Assembly (NCBI GenBank): GCA_014379665.1
Contig: JACMLK010000223.1
Coordinates: 1 to 7,223, forward strand
Reading direction: 5' to 3'
DNA length: 7,223 bases
Source: Saprospiraceae bacterium
Lineage (GTDB): Bacteria; Bacteroidota; Bacteroidia; Chitinophagales; Saprospiraceae
Numbering within the stretch: the stretch's first letter is position 1; each line of letters begins with the position of its first letter. The notes below the pieces were generated by a model. That model was not told where the DNA came from and did not search any database. It saw only the letters and a program-made list of their open reading frames with translations. Of the stretch, positions 1 through 6,774 are shown piece by piece. Both the position numbers and the translations under genes were made by a program.

Positions 1-537
1 CCACAACCAAAAACCAGTCACAGTAAAAGTGATTAAACCTAACCCCATAATTGAAGTGTAAAGCAATTTGAAAATCCCCGTTTGCATACTAAATATTTTC
101 TGCACAATGGAGCCATCATGAATTTGTTCAATCATATCGGCATTCCTCCTTTCTACTTTTAAAACGATGCCGGTTGCGGCATCCAATTGCAATCCATTAT
201 AATGATTTTTAAATGTAAACTTCAATACCCCCTTGTCGGGCCTCACATCAATTCTATCTATCTCGGCATCCATTCGAACACCCATCGAATCACTCATATA
301 TATCATTGCTTTTTTTTGTAGACTATCGATACTTAGCCACTTGTCAGGGTTTAATGAAGACCCCTCAGTTGTGTCAGCCAATATGAGACCAAAACTATTT
401 TTTTTCCACCCTAACATTATTCCCGTTACACCTACAATAAACAGGAATACGAATAAAAAAATACCGGTGAACCGATGTATTCTTCTGAATATTCTAATAG
501 TTTTAGCCTTTTGCTGTCTCTCCTGATGGTAATCCAA
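1..537 (-). CDS. PepSY-associated transmembrane protein, partial, TTG start
   Basis: This is an inner-membrane protein of the PepSY_TM family, seen as 179 codons and cut by the left edge. Reading the minus strand from the TTG at 537 gives LDYHQERQQKAK, then a basic stretch with IHRFTG (residues 20-25), a first membrane helix (about 25-43) ending in GIMLGWKK, an external region with a PepSY-like segment (about 68-130), the IHDGS motif (139-143), and a second helix (about 158-179) ending GFWLW at the edge. The IHR...TG helix, IHDG and GFWLW order is characteristic of the family, often found near iron or siderophore uptake genes in Bacteroidota. Its exact role is unknown. No ATG or GTG lies in frame between the stop at 610-612 and the first helix. 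The only start candidates are TTG at 537, 546, 594 and 600. I chose 537 because its N-terminus resembles family members; the last two lie inside the upstream protease gene. The stop codon lies outside the window. Confidence 0.85.
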   Translation of the reverse strand, partial: MDYHQERQQKAKTIRIFRRIHRFTGIFLFVFLFIVGVTGIMLGWKKNSFGLILADTTEGSSLNPDKWLSIDSLQKKAMIYMSDSMGVRMDAEIDRIDVRPDKGVLKFTFKNHYNGLQLDAATGIVLKVERRNADMIEQIHDGSIVQKIFSMQTGIFKLLYTSIMGLGLITFTVTGFWLW

Positions 538-557
538 TGTGTACAAATTAAAAAATG

Positions 558-565
558 CAAAAGTA
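558..565 (-). promoter_or_regulatory. Possible Bacteroidota -7 box before the PepSY gene
   Basis: The minus strand reads TACTTTTG, an exact match to the Bacteroidota -7 consensus TAnnTTTG. It lies 20 bp upstream of the presumed TTG start at 537, which would imply a very short leader. No TTG sits at the usual distance for a -33 element; the nearest upstream (592-594) is about 26 bp away. The motif is short and can arise by chance in AT-rich DNA, so this is a weak call. Confidence 0.22.
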
Positions 566-586
566 AAAAATAAGCTAATTTTGCTT
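565..586 (-). terminator. Weak hairpin plus T-run after the protease gene
   Basis: On the minus strand AAGC, a 7-nt loop AAAATTA and GCTT form a 4 bp stem (572-586) that overlaps the protease stop codon. One base later comes a run of six T (565-570). The layout is that of an intrinsic terminator, but the stem is short and only half GC, so it may be leaky or nonfunctional. If it works, the PepSY gene needs its own promoter. Confidence 0.2.
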
Positions 587-1861
587 TGAAGCAATCTCAA
601 ATATATCTCTCAATATGATAGTTTTGGTAAACACTTCATTATTCCTTTTGATCTTCAGACGGACTTTTTTCCCATTTTTACCGATCAGTTTTCTATTGAT
701 CTGCATGAGACTCAGCCATCTTCTGGACCAAAATCCCACTTTAAGAATAATGTCACCTGGCCTGATATCCGCCTCCATAGCCGGTGAATTGTCTATTACG
801 TACTTTACATAATATTGATTCAAATCTTCTCCAAATGCAAAAATAGTCATACCGCTCTTATCAAACTCAAAATCTTTATTATAGTTTTTGTTTGGTTTTA
901 AGTATAATTTAGATCTTAGCAGATCAATTATTACGACAAAGCGCTCCAGTAAAAGATTACCAACCAGCCCATTTCTGATAATTTTTTCAGGAGAAAGCAT
1001 TGCATCATCCAACGCCTGAAAACTGCTGATCAAATTATTGAATTCAAGTGTTCCAAATTTCAGGCTATGTATTTTACCGGCATACCCTTCAATGTCCCCA
1101 CCCAATCCTTTTCCAAGACTTCCTTTTACAATTTGAACCGGAAGACTCAAGAGACTGTCCGTATTATTATGGAATAATGCTGTTAACCCGGCGCCAGTAT
1201 CTATAAGTAATTTTGTTTTCGTTGGATGGCCTGGTTTGACTTCAGTAATACAATTTAGGTAAGGTTTGCTGTCTACAATGTCTATGTCATATGAATGATA
1301 CCTATCCAGTTTTGAATAGTTGTATTTGGCCGGATCTGAAAGTGTAACCTGACTTGAATTATAATCAATTTTCATTACCAGACCTCTAAAAAACTCAGCT
1401 CCCAGAATGCCGTCTATTTTTGTACCAATATATTCTTCCAGAAACAAATGGTCTTTTTCCAGAACAATAATATTCTGCCTTATAGTCTGAGTATTGACCA
1501 ATTGAAGAAAAGTACCATTGCATATATACGCCTGAACGGTCTGGCTCATATCAGAACCCAGGATGTTTATTTTTTTATGATATGTTATCTGCATCATTTC
1601 TGCATACTCCTTCTTTAGAAGTATAGTATTTTCTGCTCCGGTATCAAGTATAAATTTTAATGGAATCAACTTCTGGAATACCAAATCCACCACTATAAAA
1701 CCCTGATGATAACTAAAAGGTATTACTACTTCTGAAGAATTGCCGAGCAAATTAATGGGAAACTGCTCCGATTTACATAAAAATGGACAGAAGAATAAAT
1801 AAAGAAAAGAAATAAACATGTATTTCCGGCTTATACCATAGGGTATGTTTTTAAACATCAT
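575..1861 (-). CDS. Exported aspartyl protease-like protein with PDZ domain
   Basis: This 428-residue protein combines two retropepsin-like domains with a C-terminal PDZ domain. Residues 1-30 look like a signal peptide: basic residues (R12, K13) then a hydrophobic core (14-28). The site PFLC-K is not a good lipobox, so I expect a periplasmic or secreted protein rather than a lipoprotein. Domain 1 has the catalytic-type motif FILDTGAENT (D73) and a later IDGILGAEFF (149-158). Domain 2 repeats the plan with LLIDTGAGLT (D221) and NGLVGNLLLERF (297-308). Each half thus has an active-site Asp and the hydrophobic-hydrophobic-Gly strand of the fold, so the pair could form one active site within a single chain. 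The PDZ domain spans about 330-420, with ADIRPGDIIL (364-373). Proteins of this plan are common in Bacteroidota, but their substrates are mostly unknown and I assign none. The start is the first of two adjacent ATGs (1861 and 1858). The PepSY gene follows 37 bp downstream on the same strand. Confidence 0.9.
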   Translation of the reverse strand: MMFKNIPYGISRKYMFISFLYLFFCPFLCKSEQFPINLLGNSSEVVIPFSYHQGFIVVDLVFQKLIPLKFILDTGAENTILLKKEYAEMMQITYHKKINILGSDMSQTVQAYICNGTFLQLVNTQTIRQNIIVLEKDHLFLEEYIGTKIDGILGAEFFRGLVMKIDYNSSQVTLSDPAKYNYSKLDRYHSYDIDIVDSKPYLNCITEVKPGHPTKTKLLIDTGAGLTALFHNNTDSLLSLPVQIVKGSLGKGLGGDIEGYAGKIHSLKFGTLEFNNLISSFQALDDAMLSPEKIIRNGLVGNLLLERFVVIIDLLRSKLYLKPNKNYNKDFEFDKSGMTIFAFGEDLNQYYVKYVIDNSPAMEADIRPGDIILKVGFWSRRWLSLMQINRKLIGKNGKKVRLKIKRNNEVFTKTIILRDIFEIASKQN

Positions 1862-1951
1862 GTATGTTATGATTATTTAGAATAACTTTTAGAATCATAC
1901 ATTTACCGGGTTTTGAGTGATCTAAGTCTTACCATAAAAAAATATAAATCT

Positions 1952-1959
1952 CAAATTTA
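1952..1959 (-). promoter_or_regulatory. Possible -7 box for the protease gene
   Basis: The minus strand reads TAAATTTG, an exact match to the Bacteroidota -7 consensus TAnnTTTG, 90 bp upstream of the protease start inside the divergent spacer. The nearest upstream TTG that could be a -33 element is about 27 bp away, longer than usual. A chance match in this AT-rich spacer is quite possible. Confidence 0.25.
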
Positions 1960-2001
1960 ACCAATATTTATTAATAGATCACCTTACAACAATTATTACA
2001 A

Positions 2002-2039
2002 ATAAAAATATCAAAGTCCGGATGTTTTGATATTTTTAT
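2002..2039. repeat. Perfect 14 bp inverted repeat before the permease gene
   Basis: ATAAAAATATCAAA (2002-2015) and TTTGATATTTTTAT (2026-2039) are exact reverse complements, separated by the 10-nt GTCCGGATGT. The element ends 29 bp before the permease start codon and lies in the spacer between divergent genes. It could be an operator for a dimeric regulator or a hairpin in the permease leader. It ends in a T-rich tract like an intrinsic terminator, but no gene upstream on the plus strand would need one, so an attenuator or operator role is more plausible. The repeat is seen directly; its function is inferred. Confidence 0.5.
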
Positions 2040-2068
2040 GAATTATTATGATGCAATATTAACTGTTT

Positions 2069-3373
2069 ATGACAGAACTCCGAAAAGCTCTAAAAACCGG
2101 CGGCCTTACTATGATCGTAATAGGAGCGTGTATAGGATCTGGAATTTTCGTGACTCCTGCTTCAACTATGAAGTATATTCCTCATCACGGATATGCTATT
2201 CTTGCCTGGGTTTTGGGAGGTATAATTGCATTTTTTGGTGCAATGACTTTTTCTGAATTAGGTTCTAGATTTCCGAAAGAAGGTGGAGTATATGTGTATC
2301 TTAAAAATGCATATGGAAATCTGGCGGGGTTCCTATACGGGTGGATTATTCTTCTGATTGTCAACACTGGTGCATTGGCTGCTTTGGGACTGGCTCTTGC
2401 TGACTATTTAAAGTTTTTTTTACCGGTGTCGGATGGACAAAAGTCTATGATCGCAATAGCCGTGATATGGGGGTTAACCATAGTCAATATTTTTGGCGTC
2501 AATATAAGTCAGCTTTTTGCATCAGTATTTACAGGACTTAAATTGCTTGCCATAATTATAATTATTCTGGCAGGATTTTGTTACCTTCCAAACAGCACGC
2601 ATCAAATCAATCTTGATCTCACATCAGATATTCCTCCTGATCTGTTGAGCGGAGTGTTACTCGCTTTTATAGGTGTTTTTTGGTCTATGGGTGGATGGCA
2701 TCATGCTACTTACTTGTCAGGGGAAGCAGTAAATCCTCAAAAAACTGTACCAAGAGCCATGTTAATGGGAACATTGGCAGTAACTTTATTATATATACTT
2801 ATAATTTTTTCATACATGATACTTCTTCCTTCTCACACCATGGCTCAAAGTGATAGGGTGGCAGGAGATGCAGTGTCTGCCATAATTTCGAACGGTGGAA
2901 AATTTGTTTCGATTGCTATTTCAATATCCATTTTTGGGACGATTGGTATTTATACCATGACAGCTCCAAGGATATATTATGCCATGGCAAAAGATGGTAT
3001 TTTTTTTAGGTTTTTGGCAGATGTTTCACCTAGGTACGGCACGCCTTATAAAGCGATGATTTTTCAATCCATTTGGGCCACCATCCTGATTCTGATATGG
3101 GGATCGTTTATTAAAATTATAACTTTTGTGACATTTATGGACATTTTATTTATGTCATTGGCAACCGGCACCATATTCATTTTCCATAGGCAAACCACAA
3201 ATAATGATGGTTTTAAATTAAAATTTTATCCCTGGATTCCCATTATTTATCTCATTGTTACTGTTGCATTTGTGTTAAATACCTTAGTCGATCTGAATGT
3301 AGAATCATGGGTTGGAATGGGAATTCTGATTTCCGGTGTACCGGTATATTATTATTTCAGACATAAGACCTGA
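2069..3373 (+). CDS. APC superfamily amino acid permease
   Basis: This 434-residue inner-membrane protein is a secondary transporter of the amino acid-polyamine-organocation superfamily, closest in appearance to the LAT/SteT-like branch, which exchanges or imports amino acids. Helix 1 carries the substrate-site motif IGSGIFVTP (22-30). Helix 2 is followed by FSELGSRFPKEGGVYVYLKN (61-80), a strong signature of this branch. WHHATYLSGEAVNPQKTVPRA (from 210) covers the end of helix 6 and the loop after it, and APRIYYAMAKDG (299-310) follows helix 8. About 12 hydrophobic helices can be counted (roughly 12-30, 41-62, 84-112, 125-145, 147-172, 192-212, 230-254, 275-300, 330-350, 351-372, 386-405, 411-430). 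The usual length for the family is 430-470 residues, so it looks complete. Which amino acid it carries cannot be read from the sequence. The ATG at 2069 is the first in frame after a stop at 2060-2062. No Shine-Dalgarno sequence is visible. It runs alone on the plus strand, divergent from the protease gene and convergent with tpiA. Confidence 0.93.
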   Translation: MTELRKALKTGGLTMIVIGACIGSGIFVTPASTMKYIPHHGYAILAWVLGGIIAFFGAMTFSELGSRFPKEGGVYVYLKNAYGNLAGFLYGWIILLIVNTGALAALGLALADYLKFFLPVSDGQKSMIAIAVIWGLTIVNIFGVNISQLFASVFTGLKLLAIIIIILAGFCYLPNSTHQINLDLTSDIPPDLLSGVLLAFIGVFWSMGGWHHATYLSGEAVNPQKTVPRAMLMGTLAVTLLYILIIFSYMILLPSHTMAQSDRVAGDAVSAIISNGGKFVSIAISISIFGTIGIYTMTAPRIYYAMAKDGIFFRFLADVSPRYGTPYKAMIFQSIWATILILIWGSFIKIITFVTFMDILFMSLATGTIFIFHRQTTNNDGFKLKFYPWIPIIYLIVTVAFVLNTLVDLNVESWVGMGILISGVPVYYYFRHKT

Positions 3374-3408
3374 TCAAGGATATTGCGGATAATTGTTTTC
3401 AGTAAAGC

Positions 3409-3430
3409 AGTTGACTTTAAAACAACTTTT
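3409..3430 (+). terminator. Weak hairpin between the convergent permease and tpiA genes
   Basis: AGTTG (3409-3413) and CAACT (3423-3427) can pair around a 9-nt loop and are followed by T residues on the plus strand, 35 bp after the permease stop. A competing stem TAAAG/CTTTA overlaps it. Both stems are only 5 bp and AT-rich. The position between convergent genes suits a terminator, but the structure is weak. The rest of the 56 bp gap holds nothing recognisable. Confidence 0.25.
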
Positions 3431-4185
3431 CAAAAAGAATTAATGATGGAAACAAATTCCTCACCACTCAGGGAAGCACCTCCCACTAACCCTCCATCCA
3501 CATCTTGCTGACTAAAAATTGATTTCGCATTATTGCCTTTGACAGATCCACCATATAAGATACTGGTTTTTTCAGCTACCCCTTTACCATATTTCTGCTT
3601 CAGCATAGCCCTGATGGCTTCATGCATTTCCTGAGCTTGTGCAGGAGATGCAGTTTCACCGGTACCGATAGCCCAAATTGGTTCGTAAGCTATCGTAATA
3701 TGCTTCATCTCTCTAACTTCTATCTGAAATAATGATTCCTGAAGCTGCAATTGCACATGATGCAGATGATTCCCTGCTTTTCTGATATTGAGGGATTCTC
3801 CGCAACAGAATATTACTTTTAACCCTGAATTCAACGCGGCTCTCAATTTAAGAGCAAGAAGTGCATTGTCTTCATAATTATATTCTCTTCTTTCTGAATG
3901 TCCCAAAATCACATAGGGCACCTTCATACCCGCCAACATGACCGGAGATATCTCCCCTGTAAATGCTCCTGAAGTCTTATGATGACAATTTTGAGCAGCA
4001 AGTAGCACTTTTGATGATGATTTGATTTTTTTCTGTATGGCATAAATATGAGTAAACGGCACTGCCAGGATGGTAATCACTCCTTTATCTCTTTCAGCAT
4101 CTGCTATATACTTGGCCAATGCAATACCTTCGTTAATTTGTGTATTCATTTTCCAATTTCCCGCAGCAATTTTTTTTCGGCTCAT
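3430..4185 (-). CDS. tpiA: Triosephosphate isomerase
   Basis: This cytosolic enzyme interconverts dihydroxyacetone phosphate and glyceraldehyde 3-phosphate in glycolysis and gluconeogenesis. The 251 residues match the usual length of about 250. All key parts of the single TIM barrel are present: the substrate-binding N10-W-K12 near the start, the catalytic histidine in ILGHSERR (H96), the catalytic glutamate and flexible loop 6 in AYEPIWAIGTG (166-176, E168), and the phosphate-binding YGGSV (211-215) and GGLVGGASL (231-239). The start at 4185 places the NWK motif at residues 10-12, as expected. It lies 103 bp downstream of murF-alr on the same strand. That gap holds a near match (TAGCTTTA) to the -7 box but no clear terminator, so either read-through from murF-alr or a separate promoter is possible. 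Nothing is unusual in the protein. Confidence 0.98.
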   Translation of the reverse strand: MSRKKIAAGNWKMNTQINEGIALAKYIADAERDKGVITILAVPFTHIYAIQKKIKSSSKVLLAAQNCHHKTSGAFTGEISPVMLAGMKVPYVILGHSERREYNYEDNALLALKLRAALNSGLKVIFCCGESLNIRKAGNHLHHVQLQLQESLFQIEVREMKHITIAYEPIWAIGTGETASPAQAQEMHEAIRAMLKQKYGKGVAEKTSILYGGSVKGNNAKSIFSQQDVDGGLVGGASLSGEEFVSIINSF

Positions 4186-4288
4186 ACTATTATATTTAAA
4201 TTATTGAAAACTGTAAAGCTAATTATTCTTTCTTAAATCACTTTTCTGACATAAGTTAAAAGGAGAATTTAATAAAACAATCTTTCAT

Positions 4289-6763
4289 TTAGCCCTGAAT
4301 ATATAACCTTCTCACCCTACCTGATATACGGCTTAGTATTTCATAGGGAATGGTTTGACATACTTTTGCCAACTCTTCAACCGGTCTGCCTTTACCAAAA
4401 ATGACTGCCTCGTCTCCGGCATATACATCATCAGCATGCCCAATGTCAATAATGGTCAGATCCATACAAACGTTGCCGATAACAGGATATTCTTTTCCAT
4501 GAATTTCAACCTTATATCGGCCATTTCCAGCCATTCGCATCAGCCCGTCTGCATATCCGATATTTATAATCGCAATTTTACCACCGCTGACAGATCTTCC
4601 CCTTCTGTTATATCCGATATATTCTGACGCAGAAATAGTTTTAATCTGGACAATGGTCGCTTTTAAGGTGTGGACTTTTTCAAGTTGTCCGGCTATTGTT
4701 TCAGTAGTATCAATACCGTATAACCCCAAACCAAGTCTCACCAGATCAAAATGATATTGAGGAAACCTTATAATTCCTGCGGAGTTCAAAATATGTTTCA
4801 ATGGCATATAGCCAATGAACTCTGTAATCACTTTATAAGAATCAATATATGCTTTTACCTGGTTATGCGTAAATTCGTCATCTGATGCATCTTCACTACT
4901 GCTTAAATGACTAAATATAGATTTGACACGGATTTGCACATTTGACGCCAACAATATACCCAAATCATTAAGCTCAGCCTGCATAAATCCCAATCTGTGC
5001 ATTCCGGTATCCACTTTAATATGCACATAAAAATGTTTGTTTTCATCCAAATCAATAATGGAAATGATTTCTCTTAACTGATCCATAGAATACACTTCGG
5101 GTTCAAGTTTATAAGTTACCATTTCCTGAATCCCATTACTGTCAGGATTGAGGATAATGATGGGTAGGCTGACACCTGCTTGTCTGAGTTGAACACCTTC
5201 ATCTACAAAAGCAACTGCCAGATAACCAACTTTTTTAAATTCCAGAAATCTGGCCAATTCTTCACTACCGCTACCATACGCTGATGCTTTAATCACCGCA
5301 ATGATCTGTGTATCCGGTGATAATTGATTAGAAAAAACTTTCAGATTGTGTTCTATTGATTGTAAATCTATTTCAAGTGTTGCAGAATGAGCTTTGTCAG
5401 ACAACACCCGAATCACTTTCTCCAACTGAAAAACTCTGGCGCCTTTGACTAAGATCGCTTTATTGCTGATATCAATACCCGGAATTATTTCAATGAAATC
5501 ATCAATATTTGTAAAAAATGAAAACACAATATGTGGATCCAGATATTTCACCAGACCTTTCACCTGCTGACCAATTCCCACCACATAGTTAATCCGGTGT
5601 GTTCGAATCAGATTGGCCAACTGTATGTTTAATGTTTCTTCATCCAGACCTGTTTGAACGAAGTCAGAAAGAATTAAAATTTTTTCTTTAGTACCTGATT
5701 GCTGGCTAAGAAATTCCAGGGCAATTTTGAATGATTGTACATCCGCATTATAAGTATCATTAATAAGTATACTGTTATGAATGCCATTCTTCAATTCCAA
5801 CCTCATTGGGATGTTTTGAAGTTTAAGAATTTCTTGTTTAATCTCATTTACCTCCTTACCAAGGATAATTAATATGGCCACACAATGAAGTGCATTATCA
5901 ATAGATGCACTATCAGAAAATGGTATGACAATTACATACTCATTTTGATTTATTGAAATGGTAACATCGCTTCTGTAATTTGATCTTTGTACTGCAATGA
6001 CCCTGAATAATGAAGCGTTTTTGCTTCTCCCCCAGCTCAATAACTTTCTGTCAACAAATTTCGTGCGTATTGATGTACTTACAGTGGAATCATCTTCATT
6101 AAAAACTATGGTCTGAACAGTCTCAAAAAACAATAATTTTTCATTTAACTTTTCTGAAAGACTACTGAATCCTTCTGCATGTGCATCCCCGATCATAGTA
6201 AATAAACCTATGGTAGGTTTTATAGTTTCTGCAAGGTTTGCCATCTCTCCTCGTTGCGAAATACCAGCTTCAAATATACCAAGTTCATGATGCTCATTAA
6301 TTTGCCATACTGATAGTGGAACACCTGTCTGCGAGTTGTAACTCTTTGGACTTTTTACTACCTGCCGGTCATGAAGCATCTGGAATAGCCATTCTTTTAT
6401 AGTTGTTTTTCCATTGCTACCAATAATACCTATAACCTTAAGTTCTTTGAACTGATTCCTGTGAAATGTTGTCAATTTCTGAAGCGCCTGGATACCATGA
6501 TTTACCTGAAACACATTCGCTTTTTGCCCGGAAAATTTCAGGGTGTTTTCAGAAACTATATTTCTTATGCCTTTATCCAAAGCATCCTGTATGAATTCAT
6601 TACCATCATGCATACTTCCACTCAATGCAAAAAAAATTGTTTCTTCCGGTATGTCTATTTTTCTGGTATCTATAGAAAGCCTTGTTATCAATGCATTTGG
6701 GAACTGTAGAAGGGACTTGTCCGTTCCCAATATTTCTGATATTTTAATGGCGGTGTACATCAT
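4289..6763 (-). CDS. murF-alr: Bifunctional MurF ligase / alanine racemase
   Basis: This 824-residue fusion joins two cell-wall enzymes. Residues 1 to about 455 are MurF, the ATP-dependent ligase that adds D-Ala-D-Ala to the UDP-MurNAc-tripeptide: an N-terminal substrate domain (DTRKIDIPEETIFFALSG, 32-49), the ATP P-loop GSNGKTT (115-121), SYNSQTGVPLSVW (141-153), FEAGIS (164-169), HAEGFSS (195-201) and NDTYNADVQS (335-344). Residues from about 460 to 824 are a PLP-dependent alanine racemase making D-alanine from L-alanine: the PLP lysine in VIKASAYGSG (K492), VDTGMHRLG (584-592), VRLGLGLYG (675-683), the second catalytic base in EYIGYNRRG (Y718), GYADG (736-740) and NVCMD (764-768). Each half is close to the length of the stand-alone enzyme, so both are probably active. 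The fusion is typical of Bacteroidota. The racemase lysine motif differs from the common KANAYGHG, with Ser at 494 and 499. The gene begins 11 bp after purD, at the first of two adjacent ATGs (6763, 6760), without a Shine-Dalgarno sequence, so cotranscription with purD is likely. Confidence 0.97.
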   Translation of the reverse strand: MMYTAIKISEILGTDKSLLQFPNALITRLSIDTRKIDIPEETIFFALSGSMHDGNEFIQDALDKGIRNIVSENTLKFSGQKANVFQVNHGIQALQKLTTFHRNQFKELKVIGIIGSNGKTTIKEWLFQMLHDRQVVKSPKSYNSQTGVPLSVWQINEHHELGIFEAGISQRGEMANLAETIKPTIGLFTMIGDAHAEGFSSLSEKLNEKLLFFETVQTIVFNEDDSTVSTSIRTKFVDRKLLSWGRSKNASLFRVIAVQRSNYRSDVTISINQNEYVIVIPFSDSASIDNALHCVAILIILGKEVNEIKQEILKLQNIPMRLELKNGIHNSILINDTYNADVQSFKIALEFLSQQSGTKEKILILSDFVQTGLDEETLNIQLANLIRTHRINYVVGIGQQVKGLVKYLDPHIVFSFFTNIDDFIEIIPGIDISNKAILVKGARVFQLEKVIRVLSDKAHSATLEIDLQSIEHNLKVFSNQLSPDTQIIAVIKASAYGSGSEELARFLEFKKVGYLAVAFVDEGVQLRQAGVSLPIIILNPDSNGIQEMVTYKLEPEVYSMDQLREIISIIDLDENKHFYVHIKVDTGMHRLGFMQAELNDLGILLASNVQIRVKSIFSHLSSSEDASDDEFTHNQVKAYIDSYKVITEFIGYMPLKHILNSAGIIRFPQYHFDLVRLGLGLYGIDTTETIAGQLEKVHTLKATIVQIKTISASEYIGYNRRGRSVSGGKIAIINIGYADGLMRMAGNGRYKVEIHGKEYPVIGNVCMDLTIIDIGHADDVYAGDEAVIFGKGRPVEELAKVCQTIPYEILSRISGRVRRLYIQG

Positions 6764-6774
6764 CCTGATTAATA

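Noticed and set aside
233..526. Plus-strand open frame of 97 codons
   Set aside because: It lies wholly antisense to the PepSY frame, which has clear family motifs, and its translation shows no recognisable domain.
1772..1861. Lipoprotein signal in the protease
   Set aside because: Cys29 follows a hydrophobic core, but the preceding residues PFL do not fit a lipobox, so an ordinary signal peptide is more likely.
2038..2256. Plus-strand open frame of 72 codons starting in the permease leader
   Set aside because: Most of it overlaps the permease in another frame; the product is rich in Arg, Tyr and Cys with no domain, as expected of a shadow frame.
4261..4265. AGGAG resembling a ribosome binding site on the plus strand
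   Set aside because: No ATG, GTG or TTG follows at a suitable distance, and the region is the spacer between two minus-strand genes.
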